Shown here: in pieces, positions 1-5,204 of the stretch
How positions within the stretch are numbered: position 1 is the stretch's first letter
Layout: each line of letters begins with the position of its first letter
Assembly: GCA_946481195.1 (NCBI GenBank)
Contig: CAMLNG010000292.1
Span: forward strand, 1-5,204
Length of the DNA stretch: 5,204 bases
Source: an uncultured Chromatiaceae bacterium
GTDB taxonomy: Bacteria > Pseudomonadota > Gammaproteobacteria > Enterobacterales > Alteromonadaceae
Reading direction: 5' to 3'
Translations under genes and position numbers: made by a program
The notes under the pieces: generated by a model
What the model saw: the letters and a program-made list of their open reading frames with translations, nothing else
What the model was told of the DNA's origin: nothing
Database searches by the model: none

Positions 1-407
1 TAGTGGCCACAATCCGCGGTGAGCGTGATATTGCTGTCGGCAACGTGGTCGGCAGTAACATCTTTAATATTCTCTGTGTCCTCGGCTTATCTGGCCTGGT
101 GTCGCCTATTCCGCTGGTAGCCGGCGAACAAATGTCACAACTGGATATTCCGGTAATGCTGGCTGTTGCGCTGTTATGTGTGCCGTTCTTCTTCGCTGGC
201 GCCATCTTAAACCGAATTGAAGGCGCCTTGTTCCTGGCCGCTTATGTCGCTTACACCTGGTATCTGGTGGCATTAACACTGAAACTCGATTATCTGCCTC
301 AGCTGCAGGACTATATCCTGTATGGCTTAGTGCCGGTGATTGGTGTGTATGTGGTATTTTCCCTGCTCAACGATTTCCGTCAGCGCCGGCAGCACACCGC
401 CGGTTAA
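1..407 (+). CDS. Calcium/sodium antiporter (CaCA family, YrbG-like), C-terminal part, 5' end outside window
   Basis: This is an inner-membrane cation/Ca2+ exchanger of the CaCA superfamily, bacterial YrbG-like branch, which exchanges Ca2+ for Na+ (or H+) across the cytoplasmic membrane. Counting from the codon at base 3, residues 13-24 read GNVVGSNIFNIL, the second alpha-repeat signature of the family, preceded by RGERDIAV, which is also typical. Four hydrophobic segments follow (about residues 19-38, 48-69, 73-93 and 103-122), then a short basic tail ending QRRQHTAG. The GTG at base 3 is not the real start: the alpha-repeat motif needs upstream sequence, and family members are roughly 320 residues long, so about 60% of the gene lies before the window. 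The stop is TAA at 405-407, followed 17 bases later by an intrinsic terminator. The family call is solid; the transported ion is inferred from the family. Confidence 0.9.
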   Translation, partial: VATIRGERDIAVGNVVGSNIFNILCVLGLSGLVSPIPLVAGEQMSQLDIPVMLAVALLCVPFFFAGAILNRIEGALFLAAYVAYTWYLVALTLKLDYLPQLQDYILYGLVPVIGVYVVFSLLNDFRQRRQHTAG

Positions 408-424
408 GTAAATCACACAGACAC

Positions 425-457
425 AAAACGCCGCATACATTGCGGCGTTTTTATTTT
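425..457 (+). terminator. Intrinsic terminator after the antiporter gene
   Basis: An 11-bp perfect stem (AAAACGCCGCA at 425-435 against TGCGGCGTTTT at 441-451) encloses a 5-base loop, TACAT. A T-rich stretch runs through to 457. It sits 17 bases past the antiporter stop and separates that transcript from rpiA. Confidence 0.92.
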
Positions 458-526
458 GTGATGTCACAGGGACCGGCAAATACCGACTATTCATTGAATT
501 TATCAGCACAAACTGAAATTGGCCTT

Positions 527-554
527 TTGCCAGCCCCCGCTTTCGATATAATAT
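527..554 (+). promoter_or_regulatory. Probable sigma70 promoter of rpiA
   Basis: A perfect -10 hexamer TATAAT lies at 547-552, about 35 bases before the rpiA start. The best -35 match is TTGCCA at 527-532 (5 of 6 to TTGACA). That gives a 14-bp spacer to TATAAT, which is short, or a 16-bp spacer to the overlapping TAATAT at 549-554 (4 of 6). A small inverted repeat TGGC-N5-GCCA (520-532) overlaps the -35. Transcription would begin near 559-562, leaving a leader of about 28 bases. The -10 is convincing; the exact -35 pairing is uncertain. Confidence 0.6.
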
Positions 555-588
555 CCGTCTGTATGGCTAAACGTGAAAGAGCAGTCTG

Positions 589-1272
589 ATGTCTACCCAA
601 AGCACTTTATCGACAATCACTCAAGATGAAATGAAAAAACGCGCCGCCTGGGCTGCGCTGGAATTTGTCCCCCGCCACAGCATTGTTGGGGTTGGTACCG
701 GTTCTACCGTCAATCATTTTATCGACGCTTTAGCCAGCATCAAAAATGACATCAAAGGCGCAGTCTCCAGCTCCATCGCCAGCACCGAAAAAATGCAGGC
801 ACTTGGCATCCAGGTGTTTGACCTCAATGATATCGACAGCTTCAGTGTGTACGTTGATGGCGCCGATGAAATTAACCCAAGCCGCCACATGATTAAAGGT
901 GGTGGCGCAGCCTTAACCCGGGAAAAAATCGTCGCAGCTGTCGCGGACAAGTTTGTCTGTATTGTCGACGCCAGCAAAGAAGTAGCAGTGCTGGGTAAAT
1001 TCCCGTTACCAGTGGAAGTCATTCCGATGGCGCGCAATTATGTCGCGCGTGAGCTGCAAAAACTTGGCGGCCGCCCGGTCTGGCGTGAAGCTGTAGTGAC
1101 GGACAACGGCAATATCATCCTAGATGTACATGACTTACAGATCACCGACGCACTGGCGCTGGAACAACAAATTAATCAAATCACCGGTGTGGTCTGCAAT
1201 GGCCTGTTCGCCGCCCGCGCTGCAGATATAGTGCTGGTGGGTGGGCCGGATGGCACCCGCGTGATCAAATAA
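589..1272 (+). CDS. rpiA: Ribose-5-phosphate isomerase A
   Basis: This cytosolic enzyme interconverts D-ribose 5-phosphate and D-ribulose 5-phosphate in the non-oxidative pentose phosphate pathway, supplying ribose for nucleotides. The 227 residues match E. coli RpiA (219) along their length. GVGTGST (34-40) is the phosphate-binding loop. YVDGADEI (88-95) carries the acidic pair D90/D93. [11 protein letters not shown] (103-113) carries K103 and the catalytic base E112, equivalent to E. coli K94 and E103. [13 protein letters not shown] and [13 protein letters not shown] are also present. The start at 589 gives about nine residues more than E. coli, whose MTQDE aligns with ITQDE at 10-14. It is preferred because the AAAGAG at 576-581 lies seven bases upstream and no ATG occurs at the E. 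coli position. A strong -10 lies upstream and serA follows in the same direction after 63 bases. Confidence 0.97.
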   Translation: MSTQSTLSTITQDEMKKRAAWAALEFVPRHSIVGVGTGSTVNHFIDALASIKNDIKGAVSSSIASTEKMQALGIQVFDLNDIDSFSVYVDGADEINPSRHMIKGGGAALTREKIVAAVADKFVCIVDASKEVAVLGKFPLPVEVIPMARNYVARELQKLGGRPVWREAVVTDNGNIILDVHDLQITDALALEQQINQITGVVCNGLFAARAADIVLVGGPDGTRVIK

Positions 1273-1322
1273 AATTATAAAAAAGAATACAACCAAAGCC
1301 CTAGCCAGAATTTTGCAACATT

Positions 1323-1330
1323 AAGAGAAG
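1323..1330 (+). promoter_or_regulatory. Ribosome binding site that sets the serA start
   Basis: AAGAGAAG lies here, with GAGA at 1325-1328 seven bases before the ATG at 1336. The competing GTG at 1330 sits inside this site and has no purine-rich sequence at a suitable distance upstream. This supports initiation at 1336. Confidence 0.75.
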
Positions 1331-1335
1331 TGAAG

Positions 1336-2562
1336 ATGGAAAAGTACTCGTTACCCAAAGACAAGATCAAAATCCTGTTGCTGGAAGGCTTACACCAAAG
1401 TGCTGTGCAAACCTTTAAAAATCAGGGTTACAGCAATATTGAATATTTAAAAACCTCATTGGACGAAGCCGAGCTGATTGAAAAAATCCGTGACGTACAT
1501 TTTATCGGTATCCGTTCCCGCACCCAGCTCACAGACAAAGTGCTGGCTGAAGCACAGAAACTGGCGGCCATTGGCTGTTTCTGTATCGGTACCAATCAGG
1601 TTGATTTAGACGCCGCACTGCGCCGTGCTATTCCGGTATTTAACGCACCGTTCTCCAATACCCGTTCTGTCGCCGAACTGGTGCTGGGTGAAATCATCAT
1701 GCTGCTGCGTGGCATTCCACAGCGTAATGCCGCCGCACATCGTGGTGAATGGCAAAAAACCGCCAATCAGTCGTTTGAAGCCCGCGGCAAAACACTTGGC
1801 ATCATCGGCTACGGCCATATCGGTACCCAGCTGTCGATCATGGCAGAAAATATCGGCATGCGTGTGCAGTTTTACGATATCGAAGACAAGCTGGTGCTGG
1901 GCAATGCCACCCAGGTTGATTTCTCTACTTTATTGAAAACGTCTGACGTGGTGACTTTACACGTACCGGAAACGCCACAAACCAAAAATATGATTGGTGA
2001 GGCAGAGCTTGATCTGATGAAGGCCGGATCAATCCTGATCAACGCGTCACGCGGCACTGTGGTCGATATCGATGCGTTAGCCGCCGCACTTGCCAGCAAA
2101 AAACTGGCCGGTGCTGCCATTGACGTATTTCCGGTAGAGCCAACCGGCAACGACGAAGAATTTGTCTCGCCACTGCGTGCTTTTGACAACGTGATCCTGA
2201 CGCCGCATATCGGTGGTTCTACTCAGGAAGCGCAAGAAAATATCGGTTATGAAGTCGCCGGTAAACTGGTGAAATACTCTGACAACGGCTCTACGTTGTC
2301 GGCAGTCAATTTCCCAGAAGTGTCACTGCCAGAGCACAAAGGCCGCTCACGCCTGCTGCACATCCACAAAAACCAGCCGGGTATGCTGACCAAAATCAAC
2401 GAAGCCTTTGCCCGTCATGGCATTAACATCTCAGGTCAGTATCTGCAAACCAACGCCGAAATCGGTTATGTGGTGATTGATATCGACAGCGACGACCAGG
2501 AACAGGCATTAAACGAACTGAAGGCCATTCCGGGCACGTTAAAAGCGCGGGTTTTGCACTGA
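1336..2562 (+). CDS. serA: D-3-phosphoglycerate dehydrogenase
   Basis: SerA oxidises 3-phosphoglycerate with NAD+ to 3-phosphohydroxypyruvate, the first committed step of serine synthesis, in the cytosol. The 408 residues (E. coli 410) show the whole architecture. The substrate-domain IRSRT contains R60 and R62. The Rossmann loop GYGHIG spans 158-163, with D181 as the likely ribose-binding acid. The catalytic set is R239, E268 and H291 (HIGGSTQEAQENIG). A C-terminal ACT domain starts at about 338. H344 and N346 (HIHKN) and N364 match the E. coli serine-binding residues, so feedback inhibition by serine is expected. The length and lack of an extra intervening domain fit the short E. coli-type enzyme. 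ATG 1336 is chosen over GTG 1330 because of the ribosome binding site and because MEKYSLPKDKIK aligns with the E. coli N-terminus. The stop TGA is followed directly by in-frame TAG. It probably shares the rpiA transcript; an A/T-rich stretch just after rpiA might add a promoter. Confidence 0.97.
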   Translation: MEKYSLPKDKIKILLLEGLHQSAVQTFKNQGYSNIEYLKTSLDEAELIEKIRDVHFIGIRSRTQLTDKVLAEAQKLAAIGCFCIGTNQVDLDAALRRAIPVFNAPFSNTRSVAELVLGEIIMLLRGIPQRNAAAHRGEWQKTANQSFEARGKTLGIIGYGHIGTQLSIMAENIGMRVQFYDIEDKLVLGNATQVDFSTLLKTSDVVTLHVPETPQTKNMIGEAELDLMKAGSILINASRGTVVDIDALAAALASKKLAGAAIDVFPVEPTGNDEEFVSPLRAFDNVILTPHIGGSTQEAQENIGYEVAGKLVKYSDNGSTLSAVNFPEVSLPEHKGRSRLLHIHKNQPGMLTKINEAFARHGINISGQYLQTNAEIGYVVIDIDSDDQEQALNELKAIPGTLKARVLH

Positions 2563-2579
2563 TAGTCCCGACATTTATC

Positions 2580-2610
2580 GGTGCAATTCGCAAGCTCTTT
2601 GCACCCTACA
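2580..2610 (-). repeat. REP-like palindrome A (GTAG type)
   Basis: Read on the minus strand this is T-GTAG (2610-2606), then a hairpin with arms GGTGCAA (2605-2599) and TTGCACC (2586-2580) around a 12-base loop. A GTAG tetranucleotide directly abutting the stem is the hallmark of REP elements mobilised by RAYT (TnpA-REP) transposases. It shares the TGTAGGGTG head with palindrome B, in opposite orientation. It lies 18 bases after the serA stop, a typical REP location. Confidence 0.65.
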
Positions 2611-2635
2611 CTTGCTCCGGCAGGTGTAAGGTGCA
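2600..2635. repeat. Imperfect 16-base inverted repeat
   Basis: The arms TGCACCCTACACTTGC (2600-2615) and GCAGGTGTAAGGTGCA (2620-2635) surround the loop TCCG. In RNA of the plus strand, 14 Watson-Crick pairs, one wobble and one mismatch would form. The left arm overlaps REP palindrome A, and the right arm carries a diverged copy of the same head (TGTAAGGTGCA, 2625-2635). It may be a second inverted, decayed REP unit. It has no T tract, so it is not a classical terminator. Confidence 0.6.
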
Positions 2636-2637
2636 CG

Positions 2638-2657
2638 GGCAGCCATTTCAAGCTGCC
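2638..2657. repeat. Small perfect hairpin in the REP cluster
   Basis: GGCAGC (2638-2643) and GCTGCC (2652-2657) form a 6-bp stem around an 8-base loop. The hairpin lies between the two REP-like units and no T run follows on either strand. Its role is unknown; it may be part of a composite repeat. Confidence 0.4.
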
Positions 2658-2672
2658 AACTCAATCCAAGCT

Positions 2673-2704
2673 TGTAGGGTGGGTCGAGCGTAGCGACACC
2701 CACC
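2673..2704 (+). repeat. REP-like palindrome B (GTAG type)
   Basis: T-GTAG (2673-2677) is followed by a hairpin with arms GGTGGGT (2678-2684) and ACCCACC (2698-2704). CG dinucleotides near the apex (2685-2686 and 2694-2695) can extend the stem imperfectly. From memory, this GGTGGGTCGAGCG/GCGACACCCACC type is widely dispersed in gammaproteobacteria and is often mistranslated as short proteins containing WVERSDTHH. It lies head-to-head with palindrome A, 62 bases apart, in the gap between the convergent serA and minus-strand transcripts, where it might also help stop transcription. Confidence 0.75.
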
Positions 2705-2733
2705 ACAAAGCAGCATGCGACAACTGTTCAAAG

Positions 2734-3270
2734 TTACGGCTGACTATCGCGCAGTACCACCAGCGCGTCCCAATCCAGGCTTAACCCCGAGAGCGCCAGC
2801 TGATAATCTTCCGCCGCCGTTTTAGCATGCTGCGACGGGCTGTTCAGACTCACCACCACCCGCAACGCCTGCTCGGCAAATACACAAATCCGGCCAATCT
2901 GCTTGCTACCTTTGTTAAGGCCAGGCCCTTGCCAGTCCTGGCAGAACCATTCGCGGGCCGGAATTTGCCGGGCGCCCAGTTGTTGCGCGGGTAACTTCAG
3001 CACAAATCGCCGGCCGGATTTGACGCCGGGCACGGCCAGTAAACCATCGATAAACTCAGCGCGCATCGTTTCCGCCGGCACGTCGCGCCACTCATCATCC
3101 ACATGCAAACTTAAATTCAGCAGCACCTGCTGCGGATTTTTAAAATTGATGCTCAGCAGCGAATCGGTCGCGCGCACCTGGTAACTATCCGGCAACAACC
3201 AATGATAGGCCTCGTTTGCCGAAGCGCCTGTGCTCAGCCATAACCCAACAGCGACTATGACGGCACGCAT
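2734..3270 (-). CDS. Exported protein of unknown function, coupled to the DUF481 gene
   Basis: I do not recognise the family of this 178-residue protein. Residues 1-18 look like a Sec signal peptide (MRAVIVAVGLWLSTGASA, cleavage after ASA), leaving a mature protein of about 160 residues in the periplasm or attached to the envelope. The mature part alternates short hydrophobic strands with polar turns (for example LLSINF, VLLNLSLHV, RFVLKLP, LRVVVSL), suggesting a mainly beta fold. It has two cysteines, C110 (EWFCQDW) and C129 (RICVF), which could form one disulfide. There is no lipobox, no membrane segment after the signal and no catalytic motif I can name. Its ATG (3270-3268) shares one base with the TGA of the upstream gene and has no clear ribosome binding site, so reinitiation is likely. 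It probably works with the barrel protein; that is inference. Confidence 0.85.
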   Translation of the reverse strand: MRAVIVAVGLWLSTGASANEAYHWLLPDSYQVRATDSLLSINFKNPQQVLLNLSLHVDDEWRDVPAETMRAEFIDGLLAVPGVKSGRRFVLKLPAQQLGARQIPAREWFCQDWQGPGLNKGSKQIGRICVFAEQALRVVVSLNSPSQHAKTAAEDYQLALSGLSLDWDALVVLRDSQP

Positions 3271-4181
3271 CAGAACGAATACACCAGTGTTGCCGAAGTT
3301 TCAGTGTCAGTCTTCTGGCGGAACTGGCCCGGGTTGGAGTCGTACTTGACGGTAAAATTCAGCCGCATCGACAGCCGGCCATTCACCTGAGACGTCAGGC
3401 TGGACCGGCTCTGCCAGCTGGAGTTTTTACCATCGAGCGACACTGACCATTCTAAGGCCTGACGGAAACTATTACTTTCAGTTAAGTGATAATCAAGGTT
3501 AGCGGCGACCCACCAAATCATACCGCTACTGGTATTTTTATCGCTGGTTTGCTGATAGGCGACACCAGGGCCGGTTTCCAAATCAAGGTAATCATCACCA
3601 TTCTGGTAAGCCCGCATCGCATAACCGGCCGCCAAAGAGCCCTGCTCTTCAAAAGCACCAAAGCGGTCGTTTAAATAAGAGGCCCGGCCGAAGATACTAT
3701 GTTCGCTCTGATAAAACTTGTAGTTGCTTTGTCCAACCAGGTTAATGCGCTGTGCTGTGGTATAACGCGTTTTTTCACCAGTCGCTTCGTCAAACTGGCT
3801 GTTGCGCTGAATAAGCGTCTGGATCAGGTATTTATTGCGAAAATCCGTCAGTTCATGCATCAGTTCGGCGTTGGTCCGAATCGCCGTTGACTGAGTATTA
3901 CCACTGCTCAGCACCAATCCCAATTCAATATCCCCCCCCCAGATTTTGTCCGGATCTATCGCCTGCACTTTGTCGCCACCCAGCGCTGAATCGGTCGAGA
4001 AGGCATTTTCTTTTAACTGCTGATAAGTCTGGCCGGAGCGCAGCTTTTCCTGTGGCAGCGCGGATTGCCCCATTGGGATCGCCTGTACGTTATTGTCAAA
4101 AGGCGCCGCTGCAGCAACGGCCTGCCCAGGTGCAGCACAAACACCAGCCACTAACATCACCAAAGCTAAAAACTTGTTCAC
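3270..4181 (-). CDS. DUF481 (YdiY-like) outer-membrane beta-barrel protein
   Basis: This is a predicted outer-membrane protein of 303 residues. Residues 1-23 form a signal peptide ending AVA. Residues 24-80 are a polar linker not expected in short YdiY-type members (E. coli YdiY is about 250 residues). The barrel begins at WGGDIELGLVLSSGNT (81-96), a typical DUF481 opening. FGRASYLNDRFGAFEEQGS (164-182) and DDYLDLETGPGVAYQ (196-210) also fit the family. The chain ends in YSF, the aromatic C-terminal signature recognised by the BAM machinery. DUF481 function is not established. The start is GTG at 4181-4179; AAGAGAG (4191-4185) precedes it, and no other start codon occurs upstream in frame before a stop. 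A nine-G run encodes W81-D84. The stop overlaps the next gene's start. The family call is confident; the precise role is unknown. Confidence 0.9.
   Translation of the reverse strand: MNKFLALVMLVAGVCAAPGQAVAAAAPFDNNVQAIPMGQSALPQEKLRSGQTYQQLKENAFSTDSALGGDKVQAIDPDKIWGGDIELGLVLSSGNTQSTAIRTNAELMHELTDFRNKYLIQTLIQRNSQFDEATGEKTRYTTAQRINLVGQSNYKFYQSEHSIFGRASYLNDRFGAFEEQGSLAAGYAMRAYQNGDDYLDLETGPGVAYQQTSDKNTSSGMIWWVAANLDYHLTESNSFRQALEWSVSLDGKNSSWQSRSSLTSQVNGRLSMRLNFTVKYDSNPGQFRQKTDTETSATLVYSF
3932..3940 (-). repeat. Nine-G homopolymer inside the DUF481 gene
   Basis: Nine consecutive C on the plus strand give nine G on the coding strand, spanning codons 81-84 (TGG GGG GGG GAT, W-G-G-D). The frame is intact at nine. 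With eight G the frame reaches TGA after WGGILNWDWC; with ten it reaches TGA after WGGGY. The tract is therefore positioned to switch the full-length protein off if its length changes. Confidence 0.95.
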
Positions 4182-4184
4182 AAC

Positions 4185-4191
4185 ACTCTCT
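4185..4191 (-). promoter_or_regulatory. Ribosome binding site of the DUF481 gene
   Basis: On the minus strand AAGAGAG occupies 4191-4185, with GAG six bases before the GTG start at 4181. It supports the GTG as the true start over the internal ATG at codon 9, which would cut away most of the hydrophobic core of the signal peptide. Confidence 0.7.
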
Positions 4192-4220
4192 TTTGCAAAT
4201 TTAGCGGCAGCGTGACTGCC

Positions 4221-4249
4221 AGAAAACTACACCAAAACCACGATGCCAA
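4221..4249 (-). promoter_or_regulatory. Weak candidate promoter of the DUF481 unit
   Basis: On the minus strand TTGGCA (4249-4244, 5 of 6 to the -35 consensus) is followed after 17 bases by TTTTCT (4226-4221, only 3 of 6 to the -10). It lies just beyond the gltX terminator, where a promoter is expected. A 5-bp inverted repeat (GGCAG 4206-4210, CTGCC 4216-4220) lies just downstream and might be an operator or leader hairpin. The poor -10 keeps this tentative. Confidence 0.25.
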
Positions 4250-4280
4250 AAGAATAAAGCCAGTCACTGACTGGCTTTAT
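4248..4280 (-). terminator. Intrinsic terminator after gltX
   Basis: ATAAAGCCAGTCA (4254-4266) and TGACTGGCTTTAT (4268-4280) pair perfectly over 13 bp; the physical loop is probably the 7-base TCACTGA (plus strand, 4264-4270). Read on the minus strand, the stem is followed by TTCTTTT before two G. It starts 24 bases after the gltX stop and insulates gltX from the DUF481 unit. On the plus strand no T run follows, so it acts in one direction. Confidence 0.9.
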
Positions 4281-4304
4281 CCGGGCCTATCCAGTCGGTC
4301 AGAC

Positions 4305-5204
4305 TTAAGCCGCTTCGCCGCGCTCGGCGATAAAGGCTAGCGCCATATCGATACGTGCCAGACAACGGGCTTTACCAATCAGTGCCAAGGTGACATCTAG
4401 TGACGGCGAATTACCGCCACCGGTCACTGCGACACGCAGTGGCATGCCGACCTTGCCCATCCCTAAGCCTAAACTCTCGGCTGCGCTGTTAATGGCCGCA
4501 TGGACAGATTCAGCCGTCCAGTCATTCAGAGCCGCCAGATGCGCCTGCACGGCTTTTAACGGCTCTGCTGCGACCGGGCGTAAGTGTTTTTTCGCGGCAT
4601 TTTCTTCAAAAGCACTGAAATCTTCGTAGAAATACCGGCTGACTTCGATCATCTCTTTTAAAGTTTTGACACGCTCACCCTGCACTGCAATCAGCTGTTC
4701 CAGGCTCGGACCATTGCTGATATCCAGTTTTTGATCTTCGACATGCCATTGCAGATGTTTGGCGACATGCGCCACTGGCGACGTGCGAATATAGTGCTGG
4801 TTTAACCACAGTAGTTTTTCGGTATTAAAAGCCGATGGTGCGCGGTTACAGGCGGATAAATCAAAGAGTTCCACCAGCTCGTCGCGGCTGAAAATCTCCT
4901 GGTCACCGTGTGACCAGCCAAGGCGTACCAGATAGTTCAGCAGCGCTTCCGGCAGGAAACCGTTGTCGCGGTATTGCATCACACCAACAGCGCCATGGCG
5001 CTTGGACAGGCGTTTGCCGTCATCACCCAAAATCATTGGCACATGCGCGTATTTTGGTAAAGTCGCGCCTAAAGCAGCCAGAATATTCATCTGCCGAGGC
5101 GTGTTATTGACGTGGTCGTCACCGCGGATCACGTGGGTGACGCCCATTTTCCAGTCGTCGACCACAACAGTCAGGTTATAAGTTGGCGTGCCGTCACTGC
5201 GGGC
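4305..5204 (-). CDS. gltX: Glutamyl-tRNA synthetase, C-terminal part, 5' end outside window
   Basis: GltX charges tRNA-Glu with glutamate using ATP, in the cytosol; it is a class I aminoacyl-tRNA synthetase. The last 299 residues are present and align closely with E. coli GltX (471 residues), so about 170 N-terminal residues, including the HIGH motif and the zinc-binding region, lie beyond the window. The frame is open to the edge, starting [27 protein letters not shown] is followed by KRLSKRH (4998-5015), the KMSKS-type ATP-binding loop, then [23 protein letters not shown], and then the helical anticodon-binding domain ([34 protein letters not shown]). A GTG at 5165 and internal ATGs are not starts, because conserved sequence continues upstream. 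It ends with TAA at 4307-4305, followed by a strong terminator. Confidence 0.97.
   Translation of the reverse strand, partial: ARSDGTPTYNLTVVVDDWKMGVTHVIRGDDHVNNTPRQMNILAALGATLPKYAHVPMILGDDGKRLSKRHGAVGVMQYRDNGFLPEALLNYLVRLGWSHGDQEIFSRDELVELFDLSACNRAPSAFNTEKLLWLNQHYIRTSPVAHVAKHLQWHVEDQKLDISNGPSLEQLIAVQGERVKTLKEMIEVSRYFYEDFSAFEENAAKKHLRPVAAEPLKAVQAHLAALNDWTAESVHAAINSAAESLGLGMGKVGMPLRVAVTGGGNSPSLDVTLALIGKARCLARIDMALAFIAERGEAA

Larger units (their letters stand above)
2563..2733. other. Convergent intergenic region, REP cluster (BIME-like), no gene
   Basis: Both serA (from the left) and the exported-protein gene (from the right) end at this 171-base gap. More than half of it is palindromic sequence (2580-2657 and 2673-2704). 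The only sizeable open frame across it is explained by translation of palindrome B. I see no T-rich intrinsic terminator for either gene, so the hairpins or Rho may end both transcripts. Confidence 0.6.

Noticed and set aside
457..468. TGTGA-TG-TCACA, resembling a CRP site
   Set aside because: The half-sites match but the spacer is 2 bases instead of the 6 of a CRP site. Five-base arms at a given spacing are expected several times by chance in a window this size.
327..509. 60-codon minus-strand frame over the antiporter end and terminator
   Set aside because: It runs through the terminator hairpin and into the conserved antiporter coding region, with no family resemblance.
1330..1335. GTG at 1330 as a serA start (two residues longer)
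   Set aside because: It lies within the ribosome binding site of the ATG at 1336, and the ATG start aligns with the E. coli N-terminus.
1273..1335. Possible independent serA promoter with TATAAA at 1276-1281
   Set aside because: The hexamer is good, but no acceptable -35 lies 15-19 bases upstream. It may only reflect the A/T-rich spacer.
2663..2783. CAATCCA(A/G)GCTT occurring at 2662-2673 and again near 2772-2783
   Set aside because: A 12-base match with one difference is expected many times by chance among all pairs in 5 kb, and the second copy is coding sequence of the exported protein.
2581..2784. Open frame of 67 codons on the plus strand between serA and the convergent gene
   Set aside because: It reads through three palindromes and contains the VGWVERSDTHH string, which comes from translating the REP-like palindrome. 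It has no ribosome binding site and overlaps the end of the opposing gene.
3887..4204. 105-codon plus-strand frame opposite the DUF481 gene
   Set aside because: It is antisense to a well-supported outer-membrane protein gene and its translation shows no recognisable domain or signal.

Overview
The window looks like ordinary chromosome from a gammaproteobacterium. RpiA, SerA and GltX all align closely, from memory, with their E. coli counterparts. The presence of GTAG-type REP palindromes and the gene mix suggest the Alteromonadales/Chromatiaceae side (for example the Rheinheimera/Alishewanella group), but that placement is a guess. There are six protein genes, two of them cut by the window edges. 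I see no tRNA, rRNA, CRISPR array, insertion sequence or prophage gene.

Left half, plus strand. The C-terminal third or so of a CaCA-family calcium/sodium antiporter (1-407) ends at a strong intrinsic terminator (425-457). A sigma70-like promoter (about 527-554) then drives rpiA (589-1272). Next is serA (1336-2562), 63 bases downstream in the same direction and probably cotranscribed with rpiA, although a promoter of its own is not excluded. RpiA interconverts ribose-5-phosphate and ribulose-5-phosphate. SerA starts serine synthesis from 3-phosphoglycerate and keeps the residues for serine feedback inhibition.

Middle, 2563-2733. This gap lies between convergent genes and holds no credible gene. 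It contains two GTAG-type REP-like palindromes in head-to-head orientation, a 16-base imperfect palindrome and a small hairpin. It looks like a REP cluster (BIME-like) at the shared 3' ends of serA and the opposing transcript.

Right half, minus strand. gltX (glutamyl-tRNA synthetase, C-terminal 299 residues, 4305-5204) ends at a perfect 13-bp hairpin terminator (about 4248-4280). After it comes a two-gene unit: a DUF481/YdiY-like outer-membrane beta-barrel protein (3270-4181, GTG start) and an unrecognised exported protein (2734-3270). The two share a TGATG stop/start junction, so they are probably translationally coupled.

The most interesting point is a run of nine G (coding strand) in the DUF481 gene, exactly where the barrel domain begins. 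Losing or gaining one G leads to a stop codon within a few codons, so this could be a phase-variable switch for the barrel protein and, through coupling, for its partner. This is inference from one sequence. I did not find a clearly new defence or mobile system.
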